The notes beneath the pieces are model-generated. The model saw nothing but the letters and a program-made list of their open reading frames with translations. It ran no database searches and was not told the DNA's origin. This document shows, piece after piece, positions 22,657 to 32,040 of a stretch of DNA of 64,000 nucleotides (within the stretch, counting starts at the first letter, position 1; the number at the start of each line of letters is the position of its first letter). Both the position numbers and the translations under genes were made by a program. This DNA comes from Pseudomonas leptonychotis (GTDB lineage: Bacteria > Pseudomonadota > Gammaproteobacteria > Pseudomonadales > Pseudomonadaceae): contig NZ_RFLV01000001.1 in NCBI RefSeq assembly GCF_004920405.1, positions 248,001-312,000 of the forward strand. Reading direction: 5' to 3'.

Positions 22657-23606
22657 TAAGCGATGCCGTAGCTCATCAAACGGTCATAACGACGCTTGAG
22701 CAACGTATCGGTATCGAAGGTCTTGAGCATTTCCAACTGCGTCCGCAACGCCTGACGCACTGACTCGGCAGCCGCAGCCGGGTCGCTGTGTGCGCCACCG
22801 AGTGGCTCACCAATGACCTGATCGACAATACCCAAACCTTTCAGGCGTTCAGCGGTAATGCCCATGGCCTCAGCAGCATCCGGCGCCTTTTCTGCAGTTT
22901 TCCACAGTATCGAGGCGCAACCTTCCGGCGAAATGACTGAGTAGGTGGAGTACTGCAGCATGTTGAGCTGATCACACACGCCAATCGCCAACGCGCCGCC
23001 CGAACCACCCTCACCAATCACGGTGGCGATGATTGGCGTCTTCAGCCGCGCCATCACCCTTAGGTTCCAGGCAATCGCTTCGCTTTGGTTGCGCTCTTCA
23101 GCGTCGATACCCGGGTAGGCGCCCGGCGTGTCGATAAAAGTCAGGATCGGCATCTTGAAACGCTCAGCCATTTCCATCAAACGACAGGCTTTGCGATAGC
23201 CTTCAGGGCGCGGCATGCCGAAGTTACGGCGTACTTTTTCACGAATCTCGCGGCCTTTCTGGTGGCCGATGACCATCACCGGTTCACCGTCCAGACGGGC
23301 AACACCGCCGACCAGAGCGGCGTCATCGGAGAAATGCCGGTCGCCATGCAGCTCATCGAATTCGGTAAAGATGTGTTGCACGTAATCCAGGGTGTAAGGG
23401 CGACGCGGGTGGCGCGCCAACTGGGCGATCTGCCAGCTGCTCAGGTTGCCGAAAATGCTTTCGGTCAGGGTGCTGCTCTTATCCTGCAGGCGGGCGATTT
23501 CATCATTGATGTTCAACGAGTTGTCGTTACCGACCAGGCGAAGCTCTTCGATCTTGGCTTGCAGGTCGGCGATCGGCTGTTCGAAATCGAGAAAATTCGG
23601 GTTCAT
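22656..23606 (-). CDS. accA: Acetyl-CoA carboxylase carboxyltransferase subunit alpha
   Basis: The 316-residue protein starts [16 protein letters not shown] with a coiled N-terminus. The carboxyltransferase core has [28 protein letters not shown] and [12 protein letters not shown]. With AccD it moves the carboxyl group from biotin to acetyl-CoA, committing carbon to fatty acids. I chose the ATG at 23606; the frame is open 9 codons upstream, but 316 is the family length. It follows dnaE, as in other gammaproteobacteria. Confidence 0.98.
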   Translation of the reverse strand: MNPNFLDFEQPIADLQAKIEELRLVGNDNSLNINDEIARLQDKSSTLTESIFGNLSSWQIAQLARHPRRPYTLDYVQHIFTEFDELHGDRHFSDDAALVGGVARLDGEPVMVIGHQKGREIREKVRRNFGMPRPEGYRKACRLMEMAERFKMPILTFIDTPGAYPGIDAEERNQSEAIAWNLRVMARLKTPIIATVIGEGGSGGALAIGVCDQLNMLQYSTYSVISPEGCASILWKTAEKAPDAAEAMGITAERLKGLGIVDQVIGEPLGGAHSDPAAAAESVRQALRTQLEMLKTFDTDTLLKRRYDRLMSYGIA

Positions 23607-23658
23607 AGTCATCCGTCTTGCGTCGACGGCCAAGTGGCCGGGAGCTGTATCCGTTATC

Positions 23659-23730
23659 GCGCCTACCTTATAGCAGTAGGCGCATTCAGGTCGACACCCG
23701 GTTCTGCACGAAAGCCTTCAATGCAGAACC
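23659..23730 (-). other. Two hairpins between dnaE and accA
   Basis: GCGCCTAC (23659-23666) pairs with GTAGGCGC (23676-23683). GGTTCTGCA (23700-23708) pairs with TGCAGAACC (23722-23730). Both stems are perfect but neither is followed by a T tract on the minus strand. They may be processing or stability elements in the accA leader. Confidence 0.55.
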
Positions 23731-23773
23731 CGTTGGGCATCAGGACCAATCGGCGAAGCCTAGGCCTCGCAAA

Positions 23774-26700
23774 TCAGCGGTAGTGCAAAAAGACGTTGTC
23801 TTTACCGAACTGGTCACGCAATGCCTGAATCAGGCTGTCCGCCGGTTCGATTCGCCAACCTTCGCCGAACTGCAACAGTGCCTTGGCATCGTTACCGCTG
23901 TAATCAACGGTAATCGGACACGCGCCTTTGTGCTTGCCGCACAAATCCGCCAGCCAACGCAGACGGTCGCCCTGCAAGACGTTGCTGGCGACTTTCAGAC
24001 GCAGGCTGTCGGCCAGACCGGTACGCGCCTCTTCCAGGCTCATCACCCGTTTGGCGCGCAGACGCAGGCCGCCGGAAAAATCGTCGTTGCTCACCTCGCC
24101 CTCGACCACCACCAGGGCATCGGTCTGCAACAGTGCTTGCGCACTGTTGAACGCTTCAGCGAACAACGAAGCCTCAATGCGCCCGGAGCGATCATCAAGG
24201 GTGATAAAGCCCATCTTGTCGCCCTTCTTGTTTTTCATCACCCGCAGATTGACCACCAGCCCAGCAATGGTCTGATCACCACGCGCCGCTTTAAGGTCGA
24301 CGATACGCTGGCGGGCAAAACGCCGTACCTCGCCTTCGTACTCATCAATCGGGTGACCAGTAAGGTACAGGCCGAGGGTGTCTTTCTCGCCCTTGAGACG
24401 CTCTTTAAGCGTCAGCTCACGGGCGCGCAAGTGATTGCGATAAACATCGGCCTCGGTATCAGCAAACACGCCGCCAAACAGATCCATATGGCCGCTATCG
24501 TGGCTGCGCGCGGTCTGCTCAGCCGCCTGCACCGCTTCTTCCATCGCCGTCAGCAGCACCGCGCGATTACGGTCGATATTGGCTTTGTAGGCCTTCAGCT
24601 CTTCATGAAAGTGCGGACCGAGACGGTCCAGCGCACCGCTGCGAATCAGCGCTTCCAGCGTGCGCTTATTGATGCGTTTGAGGTCAACCCGCGAACAGAA
24701 ATCGAACAAATCCTTGAACGGACCTGCTTGGCGCGCCTCGACGATCGCCTCGACCGGCCCCTCGCCGACCCCCTTGATCGCACCTAGGCCATAAATAATC
24801 CAGCCTTCGTTATTAACCGTGAACTTGAACTCGGAGACATTCACATCCGGCGCATCGAGGCGCAGCTTCATGCTGCGGCACTCCTCGATCAGGGTCACGA
24901 CCTTGTCGGTGTTGTGCATGTCCGCCGACAACACCGCCGCCATAAAGGCCGCCGAGTGGTGCGCTTTAAGCCAGGCGGTCTGATACGAAAGCAGGCCATA
25001 AGCCGCTGAGTGCGACTTGTTAAAGCCGTAGCCGGCGAACTTTTCCACCAGGTCGAAAATGTTGCCCGACAGGTTCGCGTCGATGCCGTTGTTCGTGCAG
25101 CCCTCGATAAAACCGCCACGCTGCTTGGCCATTTCTTCAGGCTTTTTCTTACCCATGGCCCGGCGCAGCATGTCCGCACCACCGAGGGTATAGCCGGCCA
25201 TCACCTGAGCAATCTGCATCACCTGTTCCTGATACAGGATGATGCCGTAAGTCGGTTTGAGCACCGGTTCCAAACCCGCATATTGATAGTCTTGATGCGG
25301 GTAGGAAATCGGCTCGCGGCCGTGTTTGCGGTTGATAAAGTCGTCCACCATGCCCGACTGCAACGGACCCGGACGGAACAGCGCCACCAAGGCGATCATG
25401 TCCTCCAGACAGTCCGGCTTGAGCTTTTTGATCAGCTCTTTCATGCCCCGCGATTCAAGCTGGAACACCGCCGTGGTCTCGGCACGTTGCAGCATCTGGT
25501 AGGTCGGCTTGTCATCCAGCGGGATAAAATCGATGTTCAAATCCGGCAAGCCCTGCTTGGCTTGCTCGCGGTTGATGGTTTCCATCGCCCACTTGATGAT
25601 CGTCAGAGTCCGCAGACCGAGGAAGTCGAACTTCACCAGACCGGCAGATTCCACATCATCTTTATCGAACTGGGTAACCAGGCCACCGCCCTCGTCATCA
25701 CAGGCAATCGGCGAAAAGTCTGTCAGTTTGGTCGGCGCGATCACCACACCACCGGCATGCTTACCGGTACCGCGGCAGATGCCTTCGAGCTTGAGCGACA
25801 TTTCCCAGATTTCCCGGGCATCTTCGTCAACCTTGAGGAAGTCGCGCAGCGGCTCCTCCATCTCGTAGGCTTTTTCCAGGGTCATGCCGACTTCGAAGGG
25901 GATCATCTTCGACAAACGATCGGCCAGTCCGTAGGACTTGCCCTGCGCCCGCGCCACGTCACGCACCACCGCCTTGGCCGCCATGGTACCGAAGGTGATG
26001 ATCTGACTGACCGCATTACGGCCGTATTTCTCCGCTACGTAGTCGATGACGCGGTCACGGCCGTCCATGCAGAAGTCGACGTCAAAGTCGGGCATGGATA
26101 CCCGTTCCGGATTGAGAAAACGTTCGAACAGCAGGTCATAGGCCAGCGGATCGAGGTCGGTGATCTTCTGCACATAGGCCACCAGCGAACCGGCACCTGA
26201 GCCACGGCCTGGGCCCACCGGCACGCCGTTATTCTTCGCCCACTTGATGAAGTCCATTACGATCAGAAAGTAACCGGGAAAGCCCATCTGGATGATGATA
26301 TCCAGCTCGAAATTCAACCGATCAATGTATACCTGACGCTTCTCTTCATAGTTCGGTGTGGTGTCTTTCGGCCAAAGCACGGCCAGACGCTCCTCCAGCC
26401 CCTCGAAGGAGACTTGGCGGAAGTACTCGTCCATGGTCAGGCCGTCAGGCACGGGGAAGTCCGGCAGGAAGTACTTGCCCAGCTGCACCTCGATATTGCA
26501 GCGCTTGGCAATTTCGATAGTGTTTTCCAGCGCCTCGGGCAGGTCACTGAACAGCTCGGCCATTTCCTCAGGGGTTTTTAGGTATTGCTGATCGGAATAG
26601 GTACGCAACCGACGCGGGTCATCCAGGCTGCGGCCCTCGCCGATGCACACACGGGTTTCGTGGGCGGCAAAGTCATCTTCTTTGATAAAGCGTACATCGT

Positions 26701-27295
26701 TGGTCGCCACCAACGGCGCGCCGAGCTTGTCGGCCAACGCTACAGCCGCATGAACATGCTCTTCATCGTTGACCCTATTGGTGCGCTGCACTTCCAGGTA
26801 GAAACGCTCCGGGAACACCGCCATCCACTCACGCAGCAAGGCTTCGGCCACCGCTGACTCACCACCGAGCAAGGCATGCCCCACCTCACCCTCCTTGGCG
26901 CCGGACAGGGCAATTAGGCCTTCGGCTGCGGCTTTGACCCAGTCACGCTGAATGATCACCAGATCATTGCTCTGCCCTTCGCTCCAGCCACGCGAAACCA
27001 GCTCGGTGAGGTTGCGGTAACCCTTGGCATTCATTGCCAACAGGGTCATACGGCTCAGTGGGCCGTCTTCTTCAGCACTCGCCAACCAGATATCGGCACC
27101 GCAGATCGGTTTGATACCACCGCCCATGGCCGCCTTATAGAACTTCACCAACGAACACATATTGCTCATGTCGGTGACCGCCACCGCCGGCATACCGGCC
27201 GCCGCCACTGATTTGATCAATGGTTTGACCCGCACCAGACCGTCGACCAGGGAATACTCGGTGTGCAAACGCAGGTGGACGAACGAGGCGGTCAT
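23774..27295 (-). CDS. dnaE: DNA polymerase III subunit alpha
   Basis: The 1173-residue protein matches Pseudomonas DnaE exactly in length. It has an N-terminal PHP domain (HLRLHTEYSLVDG), the polymerase active-site motif PDFDVDFCMDGRDRVIDY near residue 400, helix-hairpin-helix motifs and a C-terminal OB fold (TIAGLVVNLRVMKNKKGDKMG). It is the replicative polymerase. I chose the ATG at 27295 (MTASFVHLRLHTEYS), rejecting a 31-codon upstream extension that would cross a terminator-like hairpin. Confidence 0.99.
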   Translation of the reverse strand: MTASFVHLRLHTEYSLVDGLVRVKPLIKSVAAAGMPAVAVTDMSNMCSLVKFYKAAMGGGIKPICGADIWLASAEEDGPLSRMTLLAMNAKGYRNLTELVSRGWSEGQSNDLVIIQRDWVKAAAEGLIALSGAKEGEVGHALLGGESAVAEALLREWMAVFPERFYLEVQRTNRVNDEEHVHAAVALADKLGAPLVATNDVRFIKEDDFAAHETRVCIGEGRSLDDPRRLRTYSDQQYLKTPEEMAELFSDLPEALENTIEIAKRCNIEVQLGKYFLPDFPVPDGLTMDEYFRQVSFEGLEERLAVLWPKDTTPNYEEKRQVYIDRLNFELDIIIQMGFPGYFLIVMDFIKWAKNNGVPVGPGRGSGAGSLVAYVQKITDLDPLAYDLLFERFLNPERVSMPDFDVDFCMDGRDRVIDYVAEKYGRNAVSQIITFGTMAAKAVVRDVARAQGKSYGLADRLSKMIPFEVGMTLEKAYEMEEPLRDFLKVDEDAREIWEMSLKLEGICRGTGKHAGGVVIAPTKLTDFSPIACDDEGGGLVTQFDKDDVESAGLVKFDFLGLRTLTIIKWAMETINREQAKQGLPDLNIDFIPLDDKPTYQMLQRAETTAVFQLESRGMKELIKKLKPDCLEDMIALVALFRPGPLQSGMVDDFINRKHGREPISYPHQDYQYAGLEPVLKPTYGIILYQEQVMQIAQVMAGYTLGGADMLRRAMGKKKPEEMAKQRGGFIEGCTNNGIDANLSGNIFDLVEKFAGYGFNKSHSAAYGLLSYQTAWLKAHHSAAFMAAVLSADMHNTDKVVTLIEECRSMKLRLDAPDVNVSEFKFTVNNEGWIIYGLGAIKGVGEGPVEAIVEARQAGPFKDLFDFCSRVDLKRINKRTLEALIRSGALDRLGPHFHEELKAYKANIDRNRAVLLTAMEEAVQAAEQTARSHDSGHMDLFGGVFADTEADVYRNHLRARELTLKERLKGEKDTLGLYLTGHPIDEYEGEVRRFARQRIVDLKAARGDQTIAGLVVNLRVMKNKKGDKMGFITLDDRSGRIEASLFAEAFNSAQALLQTDALVVVEGEVSNDDFSGGLRLRAKRVMSLEEARTGLADSLRLKVASNVLQGDRLRWLADLCGKHKGACPITVDYSGNDAKALLQFGEGWRIEPADSLIQALRDQFGKDNVFLHYR

Positions 27296-27312
27296 GGCAG
27301 TCCTATACAAAA

Positions 27313-27346
27313 CACAAAAACGATAAGGCCCGGATTGTACCGGGCC
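27313..27346 (-). terminator. Terminator-like hairpin between rnhB and dnaE
   Basis: GGCCCGG (27327-27333) pairs with CCGGGCC (27340-27346) over a 6-base loop. The minus strand continues TTATCGTTTTTGTG. It lies 18 bases upstream of the dnaE start, so dnaE probably has a transcript partly separate from the lpx genes. Confidence 0.65.
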
Positions 27347-27365
27347 AAGGTTTAAACAACAGCAA

Positions 27366-27442
27366 GTAGGATAGGTTGAGCGCAGCAATACCCATCGCGC
27401 GACAGGATGGGTATCGGCGCAAGCGCCTCAGCCCATCCTACG
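27366..27442. repeat. GTAGGATGGG-type inverted repeat at the rnhB 3' end
   Basis: The left arm begins GTAGGATAGGTTGAGCGC, and the right arm ends GCCTCAGCCCATCCTACG. An inner pair CAATACCCATC/GATGGGTATCG strengthens the cruciform. The rnhB stop codon (27438-27440) lies inside the right end. A related left half occurs at 48486. Confidence 0.8.
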
Positions 27443-28034
27443 TCTCCAACAGCGCCTTGACCGGGCCGAACGAGCGCCGGTGAATTGGAGTCGGCCCCAG
27501 GCGACGCAGTGCTTCAAGGTGCACTGGGGTCGGATAACCCTTGTGTCCGGCTATGCCATAACCAGGGTACTGCGCATCGAGCAGCTGCATCTCGCGGTCG
27601 CGGCTGACCTTGGCCAGAATTGATGCGGCAGCAATCGCCGGCACCTGACTATCACCCTTGATCACGGCGGCGCTAGGCACCTGCAATACAGGGCAGCGGT
27701 TGCCATCAATTAGCGCTAATTTGGGCGTCACACTCAGGCCCTCGACCGCGCGCTGCATGGCCAGCATGGTGGCGTGGAGGATATTCAGCTTATCGATTTC
27801 CTCTACCTCGGCGCGGGCAATACACCAAGCCAGGGCCTTCTCGCAGATCTCGTCGAAGAGCTTTTCGCGGCGCGCCTCAGTCAGCTTTTTTGAGTCGTTC
27901 AGACCCAGAATCGGCCGCGCCGGATCAAGAATTACCGCCGCCGTCACCACTGCACCGCAGAGCGGACCACGCCCCACTTCATCAACCCCGGCAACCAGCT
28001 CCTGCACCAAGGTGAAATCCAGTCCAAGTTGCAT
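27438..28034 (-). CDS. rnhB: Ribonuclease HII
   Basis: The 198-residue protein has the RNase HII metal site [14 protein letters not shown] (Asp-Glu at about 18-19), then [13 protein letters not shown] and [11 protein letters not shown]. It removes RNA from RNA-DNA hybrids, including single ribonucleotides. Its start overlaps the lpxB stop by one base (TGATG). Its TAG stop codon is part of the GTAGGATGGG repeat, so the C-terminus (ending LLET) may have been reset by that repeat. Confidence 0.97.
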   Translation of the reverse strand: MQLGLDFTLVQELVAGVDEVGRGPLCGAVVTAAVILDPARPILGLNDSKKLTEARREKLFDEICEKALAWCIARAEVEEIDKLNILHATMLAMQRAVEGLSVTPKLALIDGNRCPVLQVPSAAVIKGDSQVPAIAAASILAKVSRDREMQLLDAQYPGYGIAGHKGYPTPVHLEALRRLGPTPIHRRSFGPVKALLET

Positions 28035-29167
28035 CAGTTGCGCCCAACCAGCTGCAACACTGCCTGAGCGGCTTGCACTGAGGCATCACGGCGTAATGCC
28101 CGATGAATCACATCAAAGCCTTCGGTTTGCACTGTACCGCCATCCAGCAGCGGTGCTAGCAACTGCGCCAGCGCTTCGGGGGTGGCCGCATCCTGGATCA
28201 TTTCAGGCACCAGCAAACGCTCGGCCAGCAGATTCGGCAGGGAAATATAAGCACTGGTCACTAGGCGTTTGAGAATGCGGTAGGTTAATGGCGCAACCTT
28301 GTAAGCCACCACCATCGGCCGCTTGTACAGCAGGGCTTCAAGAGTCGCCGTACCAGAAGCGATCAGCACCGCATCACAGGCAGCCAGCGCCTCATGAGAG
28401 CGACCATTGAGCAAGGTCAGTGGCAAATCACGGCCTACTAGCATCTGCTCAAGCTGTGCACGGCGTTCGGGGCTGGAGCATGGCAAGACAAACTGGATAC
28501 CTGGGCGCAAAGTGCGCAACCGCACCGCCGCATCAAGAAACAGACTGCCCAGGCGCGACACTTCACCGCCACGACTGCCAGGCATTAACGCTACCACCGG
28601 TTGCTCATGCGCTAAGTTCAGCGCCTCACGCGCCGCAGCACGATCCGCCTGCTGTGGAATGGTGTCGGCCAGCGGGTGACCGACAAACCGCACCGGTACC
28701 TGATGGTCTTGGTAGAACTGCGCCTCAAACGGGAACAGGGTCAGCATCAAGTCGCAGGCGTCACGAATCTTCAACACGCGCTTCTGCCGCCAGGCCCATA
28801 CGGATGGGCTGACGTAATGCACCGTTTTGATTCCGGCCTGACGCAACTTGAGCTCAAGGGTCAGGTTGAAATCCGGCGCATCGATGCCGATAAACACATC
28901 CGGCTTGGCCTCGATTAGGGTATTGATCAGACGCTTGCGTCGCGCCAGCAACTCGGGAAGACGCCCCAACACCTCGACCAAGCCCATCACCGATAAGCGC
29001 TCCATCGGGAAATAGGAGTTCAGCCCCTGGGCCTGCATCAGCGGGCCACCGATGCCGATAAATTCGATCTGTGGGTATTGGGTTTTAAGGGCCTGCATCA
29101 GGCCCGCGCCGAGAATATCGCCAGACGCCTCGCCGGCGACCAGCGCGACACGCATCAGGTCAGTCAT
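28034..29167 (-). CDS. lpxB: Lipid-A-disaccharide synthase
   Basis: The 377-residue GT19 family protein starts with [18 protein letters not shown], and has [11 protein letters not shown] and MPGSRGGEV motifs. It joins UDP-2,3-diacylglucosamine and lipid X into the lipid A disaccharide at the inner membrane. It sits 3 bases after lpxA and overlaps rnhB by one base, so it is part of the lpxD-fabZ-lpxA-lpxB-rnhB run. Confidence 0.98.
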   Translation of the reverse strand: MTDLMRVALVAGEASGDILGAGLMQALKTQYPQIEFIGIGGPLMQAQGLNSYFPMERLSVMGLVEVLGRLPELLARRKRLINTLIEAKPDVFIGIDAPDFNLTLELKLRQAGIKTVHYVSPSVWAWRQKRVLKIRDACDLMLTLFPFEAQFYQDHQVPVRFVGHPLADTIPQQADRAAAREALNLAHEQPVVALMPGSRGGEVSRLGSLFLDAAVRLRTLRPGIQFVLPCSSPERRAQLEQMLVGRDLPLTLLNGRSHEALAACDAVLIASGTATLEALLYKRPMVVAYKVAPLTYRILKRLVTSAYISLPNLLAERLLVPEMIQDAATPEALAQLLAPLLDGGTVQTEGFDVIHRALRRDASVQAAQAVLQLVGRN

Positions 29168-29170
29168 AAA

Positions 29171-29947
29171 TTATCGGGTTATGCCGCGGCTGGAAGCCTG
29201 GATAGAGTCGCGAAAAATTGCGACTTCGGGGAATTCTGCGCACGACTCGGCCAACTCAGCCATTGCCTGCTCTACGGTTAGCCCTTGGCGATAAACAATC
29301 TTGTAGGCACGGCGCAAGGCGGCGATTGCATCGCTGCTAAAACCACGACGGCGCATGCCTTCGAAGTTCATGCTGCGCGCTTCAGCCGGATTACCAAATA
29401 CGGTGACGAACGCCGGAACGTCCTTACCAATCGCCGTGCCCATGCCAGAGAAGCTGTGCGCACCGATATGGCAAAACTGATGGACCAAGGTGTAACCAGA
29501 CAAAATAGCCCAGTCATCCACCCACACATGTCCGGCCAGCGCCGTGTTATTGACCAAAATGCAGTGATTACCAATGACGCTGTCATGACCGATATGGGCA
29601 TAGGCCATGATCAGATTGTGATCGCCAAGGGTGGTTTCACTGCGGTCCTGTACGGTACCGCGATGGATGGTGACACCCTCACGGATCACGTTATGGTCAC
29701 CAATCACCAGGCGAGTCGCCTCGCCCTGGTACTTGAGGTCGGGGGTGTCTTCACCCACCGAGGAAAACTGATAGATGCGGTTGTGTTTACCGATCTGGGT
29801 CGGCCCCTTGAGAATCACATGGGGGCCGATCACTGTACCCTCGCCAATTTCGACTTCGGCCCCGACTATCGACCATGGGCCAACGACAACGTCGTCGGCC
29901 AACTTGGCACTGGGGTCGATGATGGCGCGAGGGTCAATCAAACTCAT
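29171..29947 (-). CDS. lpxA: UDP-N-acetylglucosamine acyltransferase
   Basis: The 258-residue left-handed parallel beta-helix protein is built of hexapeptide repeats. The catalytic-His region ([14 protein letters not shown]) and a C-terminal helical domain are present. It transfers a 3-hydroxyacyl chain from ACP to UDP-GlcNAc, the first step of lipid A. I chose the ATG at 29947 ([14 protein letters not shown]), which overlaps the fabZ stop by 4 bases and gives the family length. Confidence 0.98.
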   Translation of the reverse strand: MSLIDPRAIIDPSAKLADDVVVGPWSIVGAEVEIGEGTVIGPHVILKGPTQIGKHNRIYQFSSVGEDTPDLKYQGEATRLVIGDHNVIREGVTIHRGTVQDRSETTLGDHNLIMAYAHIGHDSVIGNHCILVNNTALAGHVWVDDWAILSGYTLVHQFCHIGAHSFSGMGTAIGKDVPAFVTVFGNPAEARSMNFEGMRRRGFSSDAIAALRRAYKIVYRQGLTVEQAMAELAESCAEFPEVAIFRDSIQASSRGITR

Positions 29948-30384
29948 AGTTTGCGTTCCGCACAAATAATTTCTGCCGAGCAGACTTCCTTGCCGTCGAC
30001 GCTGGCTTTACACGCAAACTTCCAGATGCTGCGCTTGCTGCTCAAGTAATGGGCTTCGAGAATCAACTGATCACCCGGCACCACGGGTTGACGAAAGCGT
30101 AGCTTGTCGGAACCCACAAAGTAATACAGGGTGCCGTCAGACGGTTTCAGATCCATCATCTTGAAGCCAAGAATACCGGCAGCCTGGGCCATCGCCTCGA
30201 TGATCAACACACCAGGCATGATCGGGTGCTCAGGAAAGTGCCCGTTGAAGAACGGCTCATTGATGCTGACATTCTTGAAAGCACGAATGCGCTTGCCCTC
30301 AAGATCCAGCTCAGCCACCCGATCCACCAGCAGGAATGGGTAGCGATGCGGCAAGTATTCGCGAATCTGGTTAATGTCCATCAT
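29944..30384 (-). CDS. fabZ: 3-hydroxyacyl-ACP dehydratase FabZ
   Basis: The 146-residue hot-dog fold protein has the active-site stretch [20 protein letters not shown], containing the catalytic His and Glu. It dehydrates 3-hydroxyacyl-ACP in fatty-acid elongation and competes with LpxA and LpxD for the same substrate, which explains their operon. It overlaps lpxA by 4 bases. Confidence 0.98.
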   Translation of the reverse strand: MMDINQIREYLPHRYPFLLVDRVAELDLEGKRIRAFKNVSINEPFFNGHFPEHPIMPGVLIIEAMAQAAGILGFKMMDLKPSDGTLYYFVGSDKLRFRQPVVPGDQLILEAHYLSSKRSIWKFACKASVDGKEVCSAEIICAERKL

Positions 30385-30415
30385 GTGCAGAGAAGCCTGT
30401 AAGAGAAAATAGAGA

Positions 30416-30433
30416 AGCCGGCAGGTGCCGGCT
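30416..30433 (-). terminator. Hairpin directly behind lpxD, before fabZ
   Basis: AGCCGGC (30416-30422) pairs perfectly with GCCGGCT (30427-30433) over a 4-base loop. The last base pair uses the last base of the lpxD stop codon. The following minus-strand sequence TCTCTATTTT is only moderately T-rich. This may be a partial terminator tuning fabZ-lpxA-lpxB relative to lpxD. Confidence 0.5.
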
Positions 30434-31491
30434 CAGGCATCAGATGGCATGTCAGGCGCCGAGGTCACGGCGGCGAGCTGCTTTTCCAACTGCTGCAGGC
30501 GTCGCGCCATGTCATCCAACTGACGAATCCGAGCCGCGCTCTTGCGCCATTCCGCCGCTGGCTGCATGGCGGTACCCGACGAGTAAGAGCCAGGTTCGGT
30601 AATCGACCGGGTGACCATGGTCATACCCGTGACGAACACGTTGTCGCACACCTCGATATGCCCAACCATGCCGACGCCGCCCGCGATCATGCAGTTTTTG
30701 CCAATCTTGGTGCTTCCGGAAATACCCGCACAACCCGCCATAGCGGTGTTATCGCCGATCTGCACGTTGTGCGCGATCATGATCTGGTTATCCAGTTTCA
30801 CGCCGTTACCGATCAGCGTGTCCGACAACGCGCCACGATCCACCGTGGTATTGGCGCCGATCTCGACGTCGTCGCCAATGGTCACCCCACCGATCTGAGC
30901 GATCTTCTGCCAAACGCCTTTCTCATTAGCAAAGCCGAAGCCTTCACCGCCAATGACCGCGCCGGATTGAATGACCACGCGCTTACCGATACGCACATCG
31001 TGATACAGCGTCACCCGCGGGGCCAACCAACCACCCTCACCGATCACCGAACGGGCACCGACAACGCACTGCGCACCGACGGTTACGCCAGCGGCAATGT
31101 GCGCCTCACTTTCGATCACCGCATACGCGCCAATACTGGCAGCCGGATCAATCTGCGCATCGGCCGCCACCACCGCAGTGGGGTGCACGCCAGGCAAAGC
31201 CTTGGGCTTGCGATCGAACAGATGGGAGAGCTCGGCATACGCCAGATAAGGATTAGCAACGACCAGCGCATTGCCGACATAACCGTCGGCATCACCAGCA
31301 GTCAACAACACCGCGCCAGCCTGGCAGCTGGGGAGAAACTTACGGTACTGAGCGTTGGCCAAAAAGCTTAGCTGATCAGGCCCAGCCTCTTGCAGTGTGG
31401 CTAAGCCGGTAATTGGCTTATCCGCAGTGCCACGCAAGGTGGCACCCAGACGCTCGGCCAACTGACCCAGGGTAAAAACTGTTGCACTCAT
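30433..31491 (-). CDS. lpxD: UDP-3-O-(3-hydroxyacyl)glucosamine N-acyltransferase
   Basis: The 352-residue protein has the N-terminal LpxD uridine-binding domain ([13 protein letters not shown]) and a hexapeptide-repeat beta-helix with the catalytic-His region ([13 protein letters not shown]). A C-terminal helix follows. It adds the second 3-hydroxyacyl chain to UDP-glucosamine in lipid A synthesis. It starts 2 bases after the skp stop. Confidence 0.98.
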   Translation of the reverse strand: MSATVFTLGQLAERLGATLRGTADKPITGLATLQEAGPDQLSFLANAQYRKFLPSCQAGAVLLTAGDADGYVGNALVVANPYLAYAELSHLFDRKPKALPGVHPTAVVAADAQIDPAASIGAYAVIESEAHIAAGVTVGAQCVVGARSVIGEGGWLAPRVTLYHDVRIGKRVVIQSGAVIGGEGFGFANEKGVWQKIAQIGGVTIGDDVEIGANTTVDRGALSDTLIGNGVKLDNQIMIAHNVQIGDNTAMAGCAGISGSTKIGKNCMIAGGVGMVGHIEVCDNVFVTGMTMVTRSITEPGSYSSGTAMQPAAEWRKSAARIRQLDDMARRLQQLEKQLAAVTSAPDMPSDA

Positions 31492-31493
31492 GA

Positions 31494-31997
31494 TCAGCGC
31501 AGCTGATTCATACGCTCGATAACCTGGCGAGTGATGTCGAACTGAGGTTTGACATCAATCACCGCACCACGCTCCAGCACCAGATCGAAGTTACCGCTCT
31601 TGATCACTTCTTCCACGGCCTTGTCCAGGTTCGGCTTGAGTTTTTTCAGCATTTCGCGATCAGCCACAGCTTTGGACTCATTCAGCTCTTTGGACTGAAA
31701 CTGGAAATCACGGGCTTTTTGCTTGAATTCAAGTTCCAGGCGCTCACGCTCAGCGGTCTGCATTTTATCGCCATCTTTGACTAGACGGTCCTGAATACGC
31801 TTGGCATCGCTTTCCAAGGTTTTCAGCTTGCTCAGCTGTGGGCCGAATTTCTTCTCGGCATCCACGGCATAACGCTTAGCAGCATCAGATTCAAGCAAGG
31901 CCATTTGATAGTTCAATATTGCTACTTTCATCTCGGCAAAGGCCGGAGTCGCCAGCAGGGCAACACTTAACAAAACCAGTTGAGTCAACTTACGCAC
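31494..31997 (-). CDS. skp: Periplasmic chaperone Skp/OmpH
   Basis: The 167-residue protein has a signal peptide ([21 protein letters not shown], cleavage before Glu) and long Lys/Glu-rich helices that form the tentacles of the trimer. Skp carries unfolded outer-membrane proteins to the BAM complex. The start is a GTG at 31997 with AGGAG 8 bases upstream; the longer open frame would overlap bamA and hide the signal peptide. It follows bamA by 43 bases. Confidence 0.95.
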   Translation of the reverse strand: MRKLTQLVLLSVALLATPAFAEMKVAILNYQMALLESDAAKRYAVDAEKKFGPQLSKLKTLESDAKRIQDRLVKDGDKMQTAERERLELEFKQKARDFQFQSKELNESKAVADREMLKKLKPNLDKAVEEVIKSGNFDLVLERGAVIDVKPQFDITRQVIERMNQLR

Positions 31998-32040
31998 GGT
32001 GCAACTCCTGAAAAACTGTTGGTATTCAATAATCCGACGC

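Noticed and set aside
23618..24787. 389-codon plus-strand frame crossing accA-dnaE
   Set aside because: Runs antisense through the dnaE C-terminus and intergenic hairpins; composition is that of a shadow frame.
25010..26200. 396-codon open frame opposite dnaE
   Set aside because: Antisense shadow of dnaE; no domain, low-complexity composition, and no promoter or ribosome-binding site.
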